Below are positions 1 to 6,497 of a stretch of 20,100 nucleotides of DNA, piece after piece. How positions within the stretch are numbered: position 1 is the first letter of the stretch; every line of letters begins with the position of its first letter. The position numbers and the translations under genes were made by a program. Location: assembly GCA_030643665.1 (NCBI GenBank), contig DAOWKS010000003.1, forward strand, positions 1-20,100, in the 5' to 3' direction. Under the pieces are notes generated by a model. That model had not been told where the DNA came from and did not search any database. It worked only from the letters and a program-made list of their open reading frames with translations. The stretch comes from a bacterium. Its GTDB lineage: Bacteria; Patescibacteriota; Minisyncoccia; Minisyncoccales; JAGMAB01.

Positions 1-349
1 AAAACGAGCTTCTTATCCTTTTATTGAGTCATGGGTTCTACCCGGAGGACATGTTGAATATGGAGAAAAGGTAGAAAAAGCAATAAAGAGAGAAATAAAA
101 GAAGAATTAGGCATTTCGGTAAAAATTAAAAAGATAATCGGGGTTTATTCCGACCCTAAAAGAGATCCAAGGTATCATACAGTTTCTGTAGTTTACTTGC
201 TTGAAAAAAATAAGGATAAGATTCGTTTAAATTATGAAGCTTCTGAATTTAAATATTTTTCTTTTAAAAAACTTCCTCTAAAAATCGGTTTTGATCATAG
301 AAAAATACTTAATGATTTTAAAAAGAGCAATAGAGCACGATATTATTAG
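1..349 (+). CDS. Nudix hydrolase, 5'-truncated by the window edge
   Basis: This is the C-terminal 115 residues of a Nudix-family pyrophosphohydrolase, an enzyme family that cleaves nucleoside diphosphates linked to another moiety. The first whole codon is at base 2 and the gene ends at TAG 347-349. A complete Nudix box (GX5EX7REUXEEXGU) is visible at visible residues 16-38: Gly16, Glu22, Arg30-Glu31, Glu34-Glu35, Gly37. The preceding WVLPGGH stretch is the usual lead-in. All the metal-binding glutamates are present, so the enzyme should be active. The start and any N-terminal domain lie outside the window. The substrate cannot be told from this fragment. It is followed after 27 bases by a second, clearly different Nudix gene. 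Confidence 0.85.
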   Translation, partial: KRASYPFIESWVLPGGHVEYGEKVEKAIKREIKEELGISVKIKKIIGVYSDPKRDPRYHTVSVVYLLEKNKDKIRLNYEASEFKYFSFKKLPLKIGFDHRKILNDFKKSNRARYY

Positions 350-376
350 GTTTTACTTAAATGAAATTGAATAACT

Positions 377-823
377 ATGGAAGAATCTAATAAAAAACCA
401 AGAGTAGGGGTTGGAGTGATAATTCTAAGAAATAATAAGATTTTACTTGGAAAAAGACATGATAATCCAAAGAAAGCTGATAGCTTGCTCCATGGCGAGG
501 GAACCTGGACATTACCCGGAGGAAAGCTTGATTTTAAAGAAGGCCTAAAAGATTGCGCTTATAGAGAAGTTTTTGAAGAAACTGAAATTAAAATAAATAA
601 AGATAAAATTAAGATAGTCAGTATTACAAATGATATTGTAGAAGATGCTCATTTTGTAACCATAGTTTTTGTTACAGAAGAATATCAAGGAGAACCTAAA
701 GTTATGGAACCAGATGAAATAACTGAATGGAAATGGTTTGATTTAAATGATTTGCCCAGCCCCATGTTTTTTCCAAGTGAAAAAGCCATAAGAAACTATA
801 TCAACAAAGAAAACAGGTTTTAA
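377..823 (+). CDS. Nudix hydrolase (NUDT15/MutT-like)
   Basis: A 148-residue single-domain Nudix protein. The box spans residues 49-71 (Gly49, Glu55, Arg63-Glu64, Glu67-Glu68). The penultimate Gly of the consensus is Glu (EETEI), a position that varies in the family and does not bind metal. The lead-in GTWTLPGGKLDFKE, with a longer insertion before it (residues 30-42), resembles the NUDT15/plant NUDX1 type that sanitises nucleotide pools or handles dNTPs; this substrate assignment is inference. The whole domain fits the family's usual length. It stands 27 bases after another Nudix gene and is followed by a small stem-loop terminator, so the two could share a transcript. No strong Shine-Dalgarno is seen before the ATG. 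Confidence 0.88.
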   Translation: MEESNKKPRVGVGVIILRNNKILLGKRHDNPKKADSLLHGEGTWTLPGGKLDFKEGLKDCAYREVFEETEIKINKDKIKIVSITNDIVEDAHFVTIVFVTEEYQGEPKVMEPDEITEWKWFDLNDLPSPMFFPSEKAIRNYINKENRF

Positions 824-839
824 ACCGAGCCAACTTAGT

Positions 840-859
840 CGCCAAGAAGGCGGTTTTTT
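840..859 (+). terminator. Rho-independent terminator after the Nudix genes
   Basis: CGCC (840-843), a 5-base loop AAGAA, GGCG (849-852), then a run of six T at 854-859. The stem is short but GC-only, and it sits 16 bases after the Nudix stop codon. Confidence 0.7.
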
Positions 860-867
860 GATAGAAT
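859..867 (+). promoter_or_regulatory. Extended -10 promoter of the cupin gene
   Basis: TGATAGAAT is a TGn extended -10 followed by TAGAAT (5 of 6 against TATAAT). It ends 6 bases before the ATG at 874, directly behind the upstream terminator. No good -35 is visible. The expected transcription start falls at or next to the ATG, so the mRNA would be leaderless. This is inferred from spacing alone. Confidence 0.45.
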
Positions 868-873
868 GAAATA

Positions 874-1236
874 ATGTTAATTAAAAAGAATCAAGCAAAA
901 ATTGTAGACCAGGGAACAAAAATAATTAGGAAATATACGGCGTCAGACAAACAATTAGAAATCAATCATATGATTCTGAATGGCAGAACTCCAGAGAAAA
1001 AAGGAACATTTCTTTGCGAAACTAAACTTCATTTTATGGTGTTCGTAATTAAGGGAAAAGGAAAGATATTTCGTGGAAATGAAGTTTTTAATGTGAAAGA
1101 GGGTGATTGTATTGATGTTCCTCCGAAAACTAAATTTGCAGCAGAAGGTTATGATTTTGAGTATATAACTGTTGAAAGTCCAGCGTGGTACCCCGAACAG
1201 GCAAAGATTGTGGATAAAGATGGAAATGTTTTATAA
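874..1236 (+). CDS. Small cupin-domain protein
   Basis: A 120-residue single-cupin protein. The beta-rich stretch around residues 50-85 has the cupin 1 layout (an acidic residue and a His near ETKLHFMVF, then KGKGKIFRGNE), followed by KEGDCIDVPPKTKF at about residues 73-90, which matches cupin motif 2 (G-D-x-x-x-x-P-x). Most of the classical metal-binding histidines are absent: only one His is near motif 1, and the usual second His is missing from motif 2. It may therefore bind metal atypically or not at all, and the substrate is unknown. Similar short cupins are often annotated as mannose-6-phosphate isomerase-like, but that should not be read as an activity here. The gene is monocistronic by position, with a terminator on each side. 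Confidence 0.7.
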   Translation: MLIKKNQAKIVDQGTKIIRKYTASDKQLEINHMILNGRTPEKKGTFLCETKLHFMVFVIKGKGKIFRGNEVFNVKEGDCIDVPPKTKFAAEGYDFEYITVESPAWYPEQAKIVDKDGNVL

Positions 1237-1290
1237 TTTTAATATTAAATAATTTCTAACATCGTCCAGTCAAAAAATCAAAATCAAAAA

Positions 1291-1313
1291 GCCCATCGCC
1301 GGGCATTTTTTTT
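1291..1313 (+). terminator. Rho-independent terminator after the cupin gene
   Basis: GCCC (1291-1294), a 6-base loop, GGGC (1301-1304), then A and eight T (1306-1313). The stem is extended by an A run upstream that can pair with the T run. It is followed at 1316-1334 by a stretch resembling the 841-860 terminator (GCCAAG..., CGGTTTTTTG) but with a degraded stem. Confidence 0.75.
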
Positions 1314-1408
1314 ATCGCCAAGGGAACGGTTTTTTGGTCCTCCTTCGCTTGTAAGCTTCGAACAGACACAGTAAAATAAAAGATATGACAATAATAAAAA
1401 AAGAAAAT

Positions 1409-1438
1409 TTGGCCGGAAGAAAATAGTTGGTATATAAA
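1409..1438 (+). promoter_or_regulatory. Possible sigma70-type promoter of the cyclopropane synthase gene
   Basis: TTGGCC (1409-1414) could be a -35, and TATAAA (1433-1438), or the overlapping TATATA at 1431, could be a -10, with 18 or 16 bases between them. The -10 ends 11 bases before the ATG at 1450. This leaves almost no leader and no room for a Shine-Dalgarno. The call rests on the match to consensus only. Confidence 0.4.
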
Positions 1439-1449
1439 TACATCAAAAA

Positions 1450-2571
1450 ATGAAAACAAATAATTTTAAAAAAATTGCAGAGGAGATATTATCTATTGCA
1501 GGAATAGAAATTAATGGAAATAATCCTTATGATATAAAGATTCATAATGAAATGTTTTATCAAAGAGTGTTGAATCAGGGTTCGTTGGGTCTTGGCGAAT
1601 CTTATATGGATGGATGGTGGGACTGTGAAAATCTTGATGAATTTTTTTACCGAATTCTTTATTCTAAAGTAGATGAAAAAGTTAAACAGAACTGGAAATT
1701 ACTTTTTAAAATTTTATCAGCAAAAATTTTTAACAGACAATCAGGGGCAAGAGCGTTTCAGATTGGAGAGGAACATTATGACTTGGGAAATAAATTATAT
1801 AAAAATATGCTTGACAAGCGAATGGTTTATAGCTGCGCTTATTGGAAATCTGCCCATACCTTAGATGAGGCTCAAGAGGCAAAGTTAGATTTAGTTTGTA
1901 AGAAATTGCGATTACAGCCGGGCATGGAAATATTGGATATTGGTTGCGGCTGGGCAAGTTTTGCAAAATATGCCGCAGAAAAATATAGGGTTAAAGTAAA
2001 GGGAATTACTGTGTCTAAACAACAGGCAGAGCTTGGAAAAAGATTATGTCAAGGCCTTCCCGTTGAAATCAGGCTGCAAGATTATAGAAATATTAGCGGG
2101 AAGTTTGATAATATAGTTTCTTTGGGAATGATTGAACATGTTGGTTATAAAAATTATAGAACCTTTATGAAGGTTGCGCGCCGATGTTTAAAAGATAATA
2201 GCTTATTTTTATTACAGACCATTGGTAGCAATAAATCAGTAAATTCTACAGATCCTTGGATAGATAAATATATTTTTCCTAATGGCATGTCGCCCTCAAT
2301 CAAACAGATAGGAACAGCAATTGAAGGATTGTTGGTTATGGAGGATTGGAGCAATTTCAGCGCTGATTACGATAAAACACTTATGGCCTGGTATGAAAAT
2401 TTTAATAACAATTGGAATAAAATAAAATCAGAATATAACGAAAGATTTTATAGAATGTGGAAATATTATCTGTTGTCTTGCGCCGGATCGTTTCGGGCAA
2501 GAAGAAATCAATTATGGCAGATTGTGCTTTCTAAAAAAGGTATTTTAGGAGGATATAAATCTATATGTTAA
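1450..2571 (+). CDS. cfa: Cyclopropane-fatty-acyl-phospholipid synthase
   Basis: A 373-residue SAM-dependent methyltransferase of the Cfa/CmaA family, which adds a methylene bridge across the double bond of unsaturated acyl chains in membrane phospholipids. SAM motif I is LDIGCGWASFAKY (from residue 162). The family block around VYSCAYW (Cys129, equivalent to the bicarbonate-site Cys of the E. coli enzyme) is present, as are GMIEHVGYKNY, LLQTIGS, DPWIDKYIFPNG, MEDWSNFSADY, LMAWYENF and a C-terminal CAGSFRARRNQLWQ. The length matches the E. coli enzyme (about 382 residues), so it looks intact and active. The N-terminal 100 residues form the usual helical region. Cells of the suspected lineage generally lack full fatty-acid synthesis, so the substrate may be lipid acquired from another organism (inference). 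The ATG at 1450 follows a promoter-like element by 11 bases. Confidence 0.93.
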   Translation: MKTNNFKKIAEEILSIAGIEINGNNPYDIKIHNEMFYQRVLNQGSLGLGESYMDGWWDCENLDEFFYRILYSKVDEKVKQNWKLLFKILSAKIFNRQSGARAFQIGEEHYDLGNKLYKNMLDKRMVYSCAYWKSAHTLDEAQEAKLDLVCKKLRLQPGMEILDIGCGWASFAKYAAEKYRVKVKGITVSKQQAELGKRLCQGLPVEIRLQDYRNISGKFDNIVSLGMIEHVGYKNYRTFMKVARRCLKDNSLFLLQTIGSNKSVNSTDPWIDKYIFPNGMSPSIKQIGTAIEGLLVMEDWSNFSADYDKTLMAWYENFNNNWNKIKSEYNERFYRMWKYYLLSCAGSFRARRNQLWQIVLSKKGILGGYKSIC

Positions 2572-2611
2572 TTGAAATTCTATTGACTTCGTAAGTCGAT
2601 AGATTGAAAAC
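2572..2611 (+). repeat. Direct repeat, copy A (partner at 3412)
   Basis: This 40-base stretch downstream of cfa matches 3412-3451 at 34 of 40 positions without gaps, exactly 840 bases away. The partner covers the last codons and stop of the DUF167 gene plus the spacer before the next gene, so this copy looks like a detached gene end: read in the right frame it spells EILLTS-stop. It also contains a 10-bp hairpin: left arm 2580-2589, loop CGT, right arm 2593-2602, with one G-T pair. No T run follows, so it is not an obvious terminator. Confidence 0.6.
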
Positions 2612-2637
2612 CATTGGAAAAAAAGTAGAATTGAAAT

Positions 2638-3201
2638 ATGAATGTGGAAGTGGAAATAAAAGTTAAAATAGATGATTTTGAAAAAGTAAAAAAGAATTTG
2701 CTTGATGCCGGCAAATTAGTAAAGTCAATAAAACAAATTGACGAATATTATATTCCCTGCCATAGGGATTTTTTTGCCAATAAACCCCATCCGGTAGAAT
2801 GGTTAAGAATAAGAACTAATCCTGATAAAATAGTTTTTGAATACGATAAGTCCATAAATAAAAAATCTGACGGCGAGCAGGAATGCGCCAATGAATATGA
2901 AACAGAAATTTCTCAACCCGAGGAGTTCAGAAAAATTTTAGAATTTTTAGATTTTAAAAAAGTGATAACAGTTAATAAACAAAGAGAATACTGGGATTGT
3001 GGAGATTTTGAAGTTTGCTTGGACAATGTTAAAGGTTTGGGAAATTTTATTGAAGTGGAAGCAAAAGGGGATTTTGAAAATACAGAAAAGGCGAAAAAAG
3101 GATGTATGGATTTTTTAGCTAAACTTGGCGTTAAAAATTGGCAAGAAAACCATATTAAAAAGGGGTATCCTGTTCTACTTTTAGAAAAAATCAATGAATA
3201 A
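2638..3201 (+). CDS. CYTH-domain protein (CyaB/ThTPase-like)
   Basis: A 187-residue protein of the CYTH superfamily, whose members hold a triphosphate inside an eight-stranded beta tunnel (class IV adenylate cyclases, thiamine triphosphatases, inorganic triphosphatases). The signature ExExK is at the very N-terminus (Glu4, Glu6, Lys8). Further tunnel residues are suggested by WLRIRTN (about 56-62), NEYETEI, KQREYW and FIEVEAKGDF (about 138-147). The length is typical for the CyaB type. Which triphosphate it acts on cannot be told from sequence. It may form an operon with the DUF167 and YjbQ genes that follow at short spacing. It is preceded by the detached repeat copy A. Confidence 0.82.
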   Translation: MNVEVEIKVKIDDFEKVKKNLLDAGKLVKSIKQIDEYYIPCHRDFFANKPHPVEWLRIRTNPDKIVFEYDKSINKKSDGEQECANEYETEISQPEEFRKILEFLDFKKVITVNKQREYWDCGDFEVCLDNVKGLGNFIEVEAKGDFENTEKAKKGCMDFLAKLGVKNWQENHIKKGYPVLLLEKINE

Positions 3202-3206
3202 AATTG

Positions 3207-3434
3207 ATGTTAATTAAAGTTAAAGTTTTTCCAAACTCAAAAAAACAAGAAATAATTAAAAAGGTAGAAAATAGTTTTGAAATGAAAGTAAAGGCAAAAC
3301 CGATAAAAGGGCAGGCGAACAGGGAAGTAAAGAAAGTTCTATCTTTATACTTTAAAATTCCAGAATCAAGAATAAGATTAGTTAAAGGATTTAAACAAAG
3401 AAACAAGATTTTTGAAATTTTATTGACTTCGTAA
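3207..3434 (+). CDS. DUF167 (YggU-family) protein
   Basis: A 75-residue protein of the DUF167/YggU family, widespread small proteins of unknown function. It shows the family pattern: an N-terminal strand IKVKVFPNSKKQ, then VKAKPIKGQANREVKKVLS and a strand ending in RIRLVKGFKQRNKIFEI. The ATG at 3207 is chosen; a TTG immediately upstream at 3204 would add one residue. It begins 5 bases after the CYTH stop. Its last codons and downstream spacer are duplicated after cfa. Confidence 0.8.
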   Translation: MLIKVKVFPNSKKQEIIKKVENSFEMKVKAKPIKGQANREVKKVLSLYFKIPESRIRLVKGFKQRNKIFEILLTS

Positions 3435-3451
3435 ATCAAATAATTGAAAAC
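3412..3451 (+). repeat. Direct repeat, copy B (partner at 2572)
   Basis: It covers the last seven codons and stop of the DUF167 gene and the start of the spacer before the YjbQ-family gene. It matches 2572-2611 at 34 of 40 bases. The hairpin present in copy A is weakened here because the changes on the right arm are not compensated. Confidence 0.6.
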
Positions 3452-3463
3452 AAAGGAAAAAAT

Positions 3464-3856
3464 ATGTTTAAGGAATTTGAAATTCCAACCAAAGACAGAT
3501 ATGAGTTGATTGATATTACTGACAAGGTAGAAGAAATAGTCAAACAAAGCAATATTAAAACCGGCTTGGCTTTGGTTTTTGTTCCTCATTCAACAGCAGC
3601 TGTTTTATTAATTGAAAATGAAACCGGTTTGAAACAGGACTGGTTAAAAGTTTTCAAAAAAATGGTGGCTGGATTTGATTTTATGCATAATAGAATTGAC
3701 AACAACGCTGATTCCCATATTCTTTCCGGTTTAGTTGGTCAGGGAAAAGTCGTGCCTGTTGAAAATGGTAATATAATCAGAGGCGCTTGGCAACAGATTT
3801 TCTTAGCTGAATTTGACGGACCAAAAAAGCGAAAGGTGATAGTTAAATTTATATGA
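3464..3856 (+). CDS. YjbQ-family (UPF0047) protein
   Basis: A 130-residue protein of the YjbQ/UPF0047 family. E. coli YjbQ has been linked to a side thiamine-phosphate synthase activity, but the physiological role is unclear. Conserved marks are FVPHSTAAV (His42), ENETG (Glu51), the NADSHILSGLVGQ block (His85) and GAWQQIFLAEFDGP near the C-terminus. The length is that of the family, so it appears complete. The start codon is preceded by GGAAAAAAT, only a weak ribosome binding site. Its stop overlaps the start of the nitroreductase gene by four bases (ATGA), which suggests translational coupling. Confidence 0.88.
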   Translation: MFKEFEIPTKDRYELIDITDKVEEIVKQSNIKTGLALVFVPHSTAAVLLIENETGLKQDWLKVFKKMVAGFDFMHNRIDNNADSHILSGLVGQGKVVPVENGNIIRGAWQQIFLAEFDGPKKRKVIVKFI

Positions 3857-4368
3857 ATCTTTTGGATATTATTAAAAATCGAAGAAGTATTCGGAAGTTT
3901 GAAGACAAAAAAATTCCCGAAGAAGTTATTGATAAATTAGCCGAGGCCTTAATTTGGGCCCCTTCGGCTGGGAATTTACAGTCCAGAAAATTTTATTTTG
4001 TTTTTAATCAAGAAATAAAAAAAGAATTAGCTAAAGCTGCTCTCTTTCAAGATTTTATTGCTCAAGCGCCTTTAGTAATTGTCGGCTGTACTGACAACAA
4101 AATTGAAAAAAGATATGGAGAACGTGGTAAAAATCTTTATTCTATTTGTGATGTAGCGGCTTCAATTCAAAATATGCTTCTTTTGACTCACGAACAAGGA
4201 TTAGGAACTTGTTGGATTGGTGCTTTTAAGGAAAAAGAGATTTCAAAAATTTTGAATTTGCCGGAAAATTTAATACCAATTGCTCTTGTCTCGGTTGGTT
4301 TTCCAGGAGAAGAACCTTTGGCTCCTCCACGAGTTTCAAAATCAGAAGCAATAGAAATTGTAGAATAG
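3853..4368 (+). CDS. Nitroreductase-family FMN oxidoreductase
   Basis: A 171-residue member of the nitroreductase fold, FMN-dependent NAD(P)H oxidoreductases acting on nitroaromatics, quinones or related compounds. The N-terminal FMN-phosphate motif NRRSIRKFEDKKIP (residues 9-22), WAPSAGNLQSRKF (about 35-47), the central DVAASIQNMLLLTHEQGLGTCWIGAF and the C-terminal VSVGFPGEEP are all typical. It is at the short end of the family, consistent with a compact homodimeric form. The true substrate cannot be predicted. It is coupled to the YjbQ-family gene by an ATGA overlap and is the last gene of this small operon before a large hairpin. Confidence 0.87.
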   Translation: MNLLDIIKNRRSIRKFEDKKIPEEVIDKLAEALIWAPSAGNLQSRKFYFVFNQEIKKELAKAALFQDFIAQAPLVIVGCTDNKIEKRYGERGKNLYSICDVAASIQNMLLLTHEQGLGTCWIGAFKEKEISKILNLPENLIPIALVSVGFPGEEPLAPPRVSKSEAIEIVE

Positions 4369-4396
4369 ATTTAATTACTGATTTAGAAAAGAAACT

Positions 4397-4424
4397 ATTC
4401 CAATATTCTTGAGAATATTGGAAT
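4397..4424. repeat. Perfect 13-bp inverted repeat
   Basis: Arms ATTCCAATATTCT (4397-4409) and AGAATATTGGAAT (4412-4424) are separated by TG. It lies in the 77-base gap between the nitroreductase and GNAT genes. No T run follows on the forward strand. On the reverse strand the next bases are pyrimidine-rich, but no reverse gene is present to terminate. It could be an RNA processing or stability hairpin or an operator. Confidence 0.6.
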
Positions 4425-4445
4425 GAATTAAAACATAAAATCATT

Positions 4446-4928
4446 ATGCCAATCTCTCTAAAAATTTCTCAAAAAAGAAGATATGTAAAGAAAAAAAACG
4501 CAACCCATGTAATAATTAAAAATGCATTAGTTAAAAATGCGAAAACTATCGAAAAAATGGCAAGAAATACAAGAGAGGTAGCGATGCCCGAAGGAAGAAC
4601 ATTGGGTCTGAAATATTTTCAAACCGTAATACAATATGGAATTGTTTTAATAGCAAAAATTGATAAAAACATTATTGGTTTTCTCCTTGCCGAAGTATAT
4701 GACATTACTAAAATTTCTGTATTAACTTATCTTGTTGTTGATTCAAAATATAGAACGATAGGAATTGGTACAAAATTAATAAACTATTATTTAAACCAAT
4801 GCAAAAAAAGAAAAATTAAATTAGTGAATTTATTTTCACCTAAATTTAATAAAAAAACATTAAAATTTTACAAAAACTTGGGATTTAAGAAAGATAAAGA
4901 ATATGTATTATTTTTTAAGGATTTATGA
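4446..4928 (+). CDS. GNAT-family N-acetyltransferase
   Basis: A 160-residue protein of the GNAT fold, which transfers an acetyl group from acetyl-CoA. The acetyl-CoA pyrophosphate-binding signature is at about residues 104-111 (YRTIGIGTKL, the RxxGxG pattern). The following helix and the FYKNLGFKKDKEYVLF end (about 140-155) are the usual C-terminal half. The first 25 residues are very basic and do not belong to the core fold. The protein target cannot be assigned, although the strand LTYLVVDSKYR before the CoA loop is typical of RimI-like enzymes. A TAAAAT at 4436-4441 could be a -10 but is very close to the ATG. Confidence 0.8.
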   Translation: MPISLKISQKRRYVKKKNATHVIIKNALVKNAKTIEKMARNTREVAMPEGRTLGLKYFQTVIQYGIVLIAKIDKNIIGFLLAEVYDITKISVLTYLVVDSKYRTIGIGTKLINYYLNQCKKRKIKLVNLFSPKFNKKTLKFYKNLGFKKDKEYVLFFKDL

Positions 4929-4949
4929 TTTAAGAAATTTAATAAAGTG

Positions 4950-4978
4950 TTGACCTTGGATTTCTAACAAGGTAAACT
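4950..4978 (+). promoter_or_regulatory. ftsZ promoter with an operator-like dyad
   Basis: TTGACC (4950-4955; 5 of 6), a 17-base spacer and TAAACT (4973-4978; 4 of 6) form a sigma70-type promoter ending 6 bases before the ATG at 4985, so the transcript is probably leaderless. A perfect inverted repeat ACCTTG (4953-4958) / CAAGGT (4968-4973) lies inside it, overlapping the -35 end and the first base of the -10, where a repressor or activator could sit. Confidence 0.55.
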
Positions 4979-4984
4979 TAATTA

Positions 4985-6493
4985 ATGCCAAAAAAACCTA
5001 AAAAAACAATTAAAAAGGGCAAAACAATTAAAAGGACTAAAATAATTAAAACAAAGGCAGAAACGGACAAAGTTAAAAAAACCAAAATCAAGGTAATCGG
5101 CATTGGCGGCGGCGGAAATTCAATTGTCTCGGAAATTGCCTCGCGGATGAAAAAGGCCAGTTTTGTGGTGGCTAACACCGACCTTCAGGCGCTAAAATCA
5201 TCAAGCAGGCGGGCTGTCCATTTTCAGTTTGGTTTAAATCTTACTCAAGGACTGGGAACAGGAATGAATACGGAATTAGGAATGGCAGCTGCCCAAGATG
5301 AAAAAGCTCGGATAAAAAAAATGTTAGAAGGCCAGGATTTAGTAATTTTGGTCGTTGCTTTAGGAGGAGGAACCGGCTCTGGCGCGGCTCCTGTTTTTGC
5401 TAAAATCTGTAAAGATCTGGGCAATCTCTGCTTGGGTATTTTTACTTTGCCATTTGAATTTGAAGGAGAAAAGAAAATAGAAATCGCTAAAATCAGCTTG
5501 GAAAAACTAAAGTATCAATTAAACGCTTTTTCAGTTATTCCTAATGAAAGAATTTTCAGAATTATTGATGAAAAAACTCCTTTAAAAATGGCTCTTTCAG
5601 CCATAAATAAAAGTTTAGCTGAAAGTTTAGGAGGTTTAATTGAAACAATTTACGAACCCGGTCTAATCAATATTGACTTTGCCGATTTAAGAACAATTCT
5701 TCAGGGACAGGGAAAATTGGCTTATTTAAATACGATTGAAATCCAGAAAAAAAGAGACACGGCCAAAGAAGCGGTTGAAAAAGTATTGAATTCTCCTCTG
5801 TATCCTTACAGCATTAAAGGAGCCAAAGGGATTTTATTAAACATTTCAGGTCCGAAAGATCTTGGACTTTCTGAAGTCAACAAAATATCAAAAACCATTT
5901 CTGCGCTTTTGAATAAAGAGGCAAAAATTATTTTTGGAGTTTCCCATAATAAAAAATCCAATATTATTAAAACAACTTTGTTGGCCACCGGCATTCCTTC
6001 CCAGCGTCTTTCATTAAAAAAACCTGCTGCGCCAGACAAAACCTTGCCAAAGAAAAAAAGAGTTCACCCTGTTAAATCCAGCGAAGCTGGTGCGAAGCAA
6101 TTTAACAGGGTAAAAAAAAGGAAAAAAAAAGAAAAACCCGCCTTCGTTCCGCTTTCAGCGGAATCCCGTCAGCGGGACAAGGTAAAAGTTTCTAAACCAA
6201 CTAAACCCATCAAGTCAACCAAATTAACTAAACCAAGCAAACAAAGTAAACCAACCGAACCAATTAAACCAACTAAAACCCAAAAAAATCTTCTTCCAAA
6301 AGTTATTGATGCTTCGGCAAGCTCAATACCAACAACTCCCTTTTATTCAGAAGAAAAAAATTCTGAAAAAGTTAGAAAAAACGCTCTTCAAATAAAAAAA
6401 GAGGTTGAGGAAACCGAGAAAAAAATGCTTGAACAGGAAAAAATCTGGGAAACACCAACTTTTTTACGGAGAAAAAACAAATCCCACGAATAA
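4985..6493 (+). CDS. ftsZ: Cell division GTPase FtsZ with basic N-extension and long linker
   Basis: A 502-residue FtsZ, the tubulin-like GTPase that polymerises into the division ring. After a Lys-rich extension (residues 2-35) comes the nucleotide-binding strand IKVIGIGGGGNS, then VANTDLQAL, the tubulin signature GGGTGSG (127-133), and the T7 synergy loop with Asn229, Asp231 and Asp234 (NIDFAD). These indicate a polymerising, GTP-hydrolysing protein. The second domain ends near residue 345. A linker of roughly 130 residues follows, then WETPTFLRRK near the C-terminus, matching the conserved FtsZ tail that binds membrane tethers in bacteria. The gene is not in a dcw cluster; thioredoxin reductase follows after 4 bases. 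The linker contains palindromic DNA translated in frame and a K/P/T-rich repeat. Confidence 0.93.
   Translation: MPKKPKKTIKKGKTIKRTKIIKTKAETDKVKKTKIKVIGIGGGGNSIVSEIASRMKKASFVVANTDLQALKSSSRRAVHFQFGLNLTQGLGTGMNTELGMAAAQDEKARIKKMLEGQDLVILVVALGGGTGSGAAPVFAKICKDLGNLCLGIFTLPFEFEGEKKIEIAKISLEKLKYQLNAFSVIPNERIFRIIDEKTPLKMALSAINKSLAESLGGLIETIYEPGLINIDFADLRTILQGQGKLAYLNTIEIQKKRDTAKEAVEKVLNSPLYPYSIKGAKGILLNISGPKDLGLSEVNKISKTISALLNKEAKIIFGVSHNKKSNIIKTTLLATGIPSQRLSLKKPAAPDKTLPKKKRVHPVKSSEAGAKQFNRVKKRKKKEKPAFVPLSAESRQRDKVKVSKPTKPIKSTKLTKPSKQSKPTEPIKPTKTQKNLLPKVIDASASSIPTTPFYSEEKNSEKVRKNALQIKKEVEETEKKMLEQEKIWETPTFLRRKNKSHE
6066..6111. repeat. Palindromic element inside the ftsZ linker
   Basis: The outer arms ACCCTGTTAAAT (6066-6077) and ATTTAACAGGGT (6100-6111) are a perfect 12-bp inverted repeat. 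Inside is a second hairpin, CCAGC-GAA-GCTGG (6078-6090). The whole element is translated as part of the disordered linker (within residues 361-376), with no stop codon. Its dense symmetry is not expected from coding sequence. Confidence 0.7.
6147..6177. repeat. Second palindromic cluster in the ftsZ linker
   Basis: Two adjacent hairpins: TTCCGCT (6147-6153) with AGCGGAA (6157-6163) around a TTC loop, then TCCCG (6164-6168) with CGGGA (6173-6177) around TCAG. They are GC-rich against an A-rich background and are translated in frame (about residues 388-398). Confidence 0.68.
6194..6280 (+). repeat. Degenerate repeat coding for a K/P/T-rich segment
   Basis: Imperfect copies of AAACCAACT or similar units encode a KPTKPIKSTKLTKP-like stretch in the FtsZ linker. 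Such low-complexity linkers change length by slippage. Confidence 0.6.
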
Positions 6494-6497
6494 TATT

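Noticed and set aside
1316..1362. Second terminator or mobile palindrome before cfa
   Set aside because: It resembles the terminator at 840 and contains GCTTGTAAGC, but the stems are too short and broken to support a call.
6405..6497. Longer thioredoxin reductase beginning inside ftsZ
   Set aside because: The added 31 residues are a basic, family-unlike tail that comes from reading the ftsZ end in another frame.
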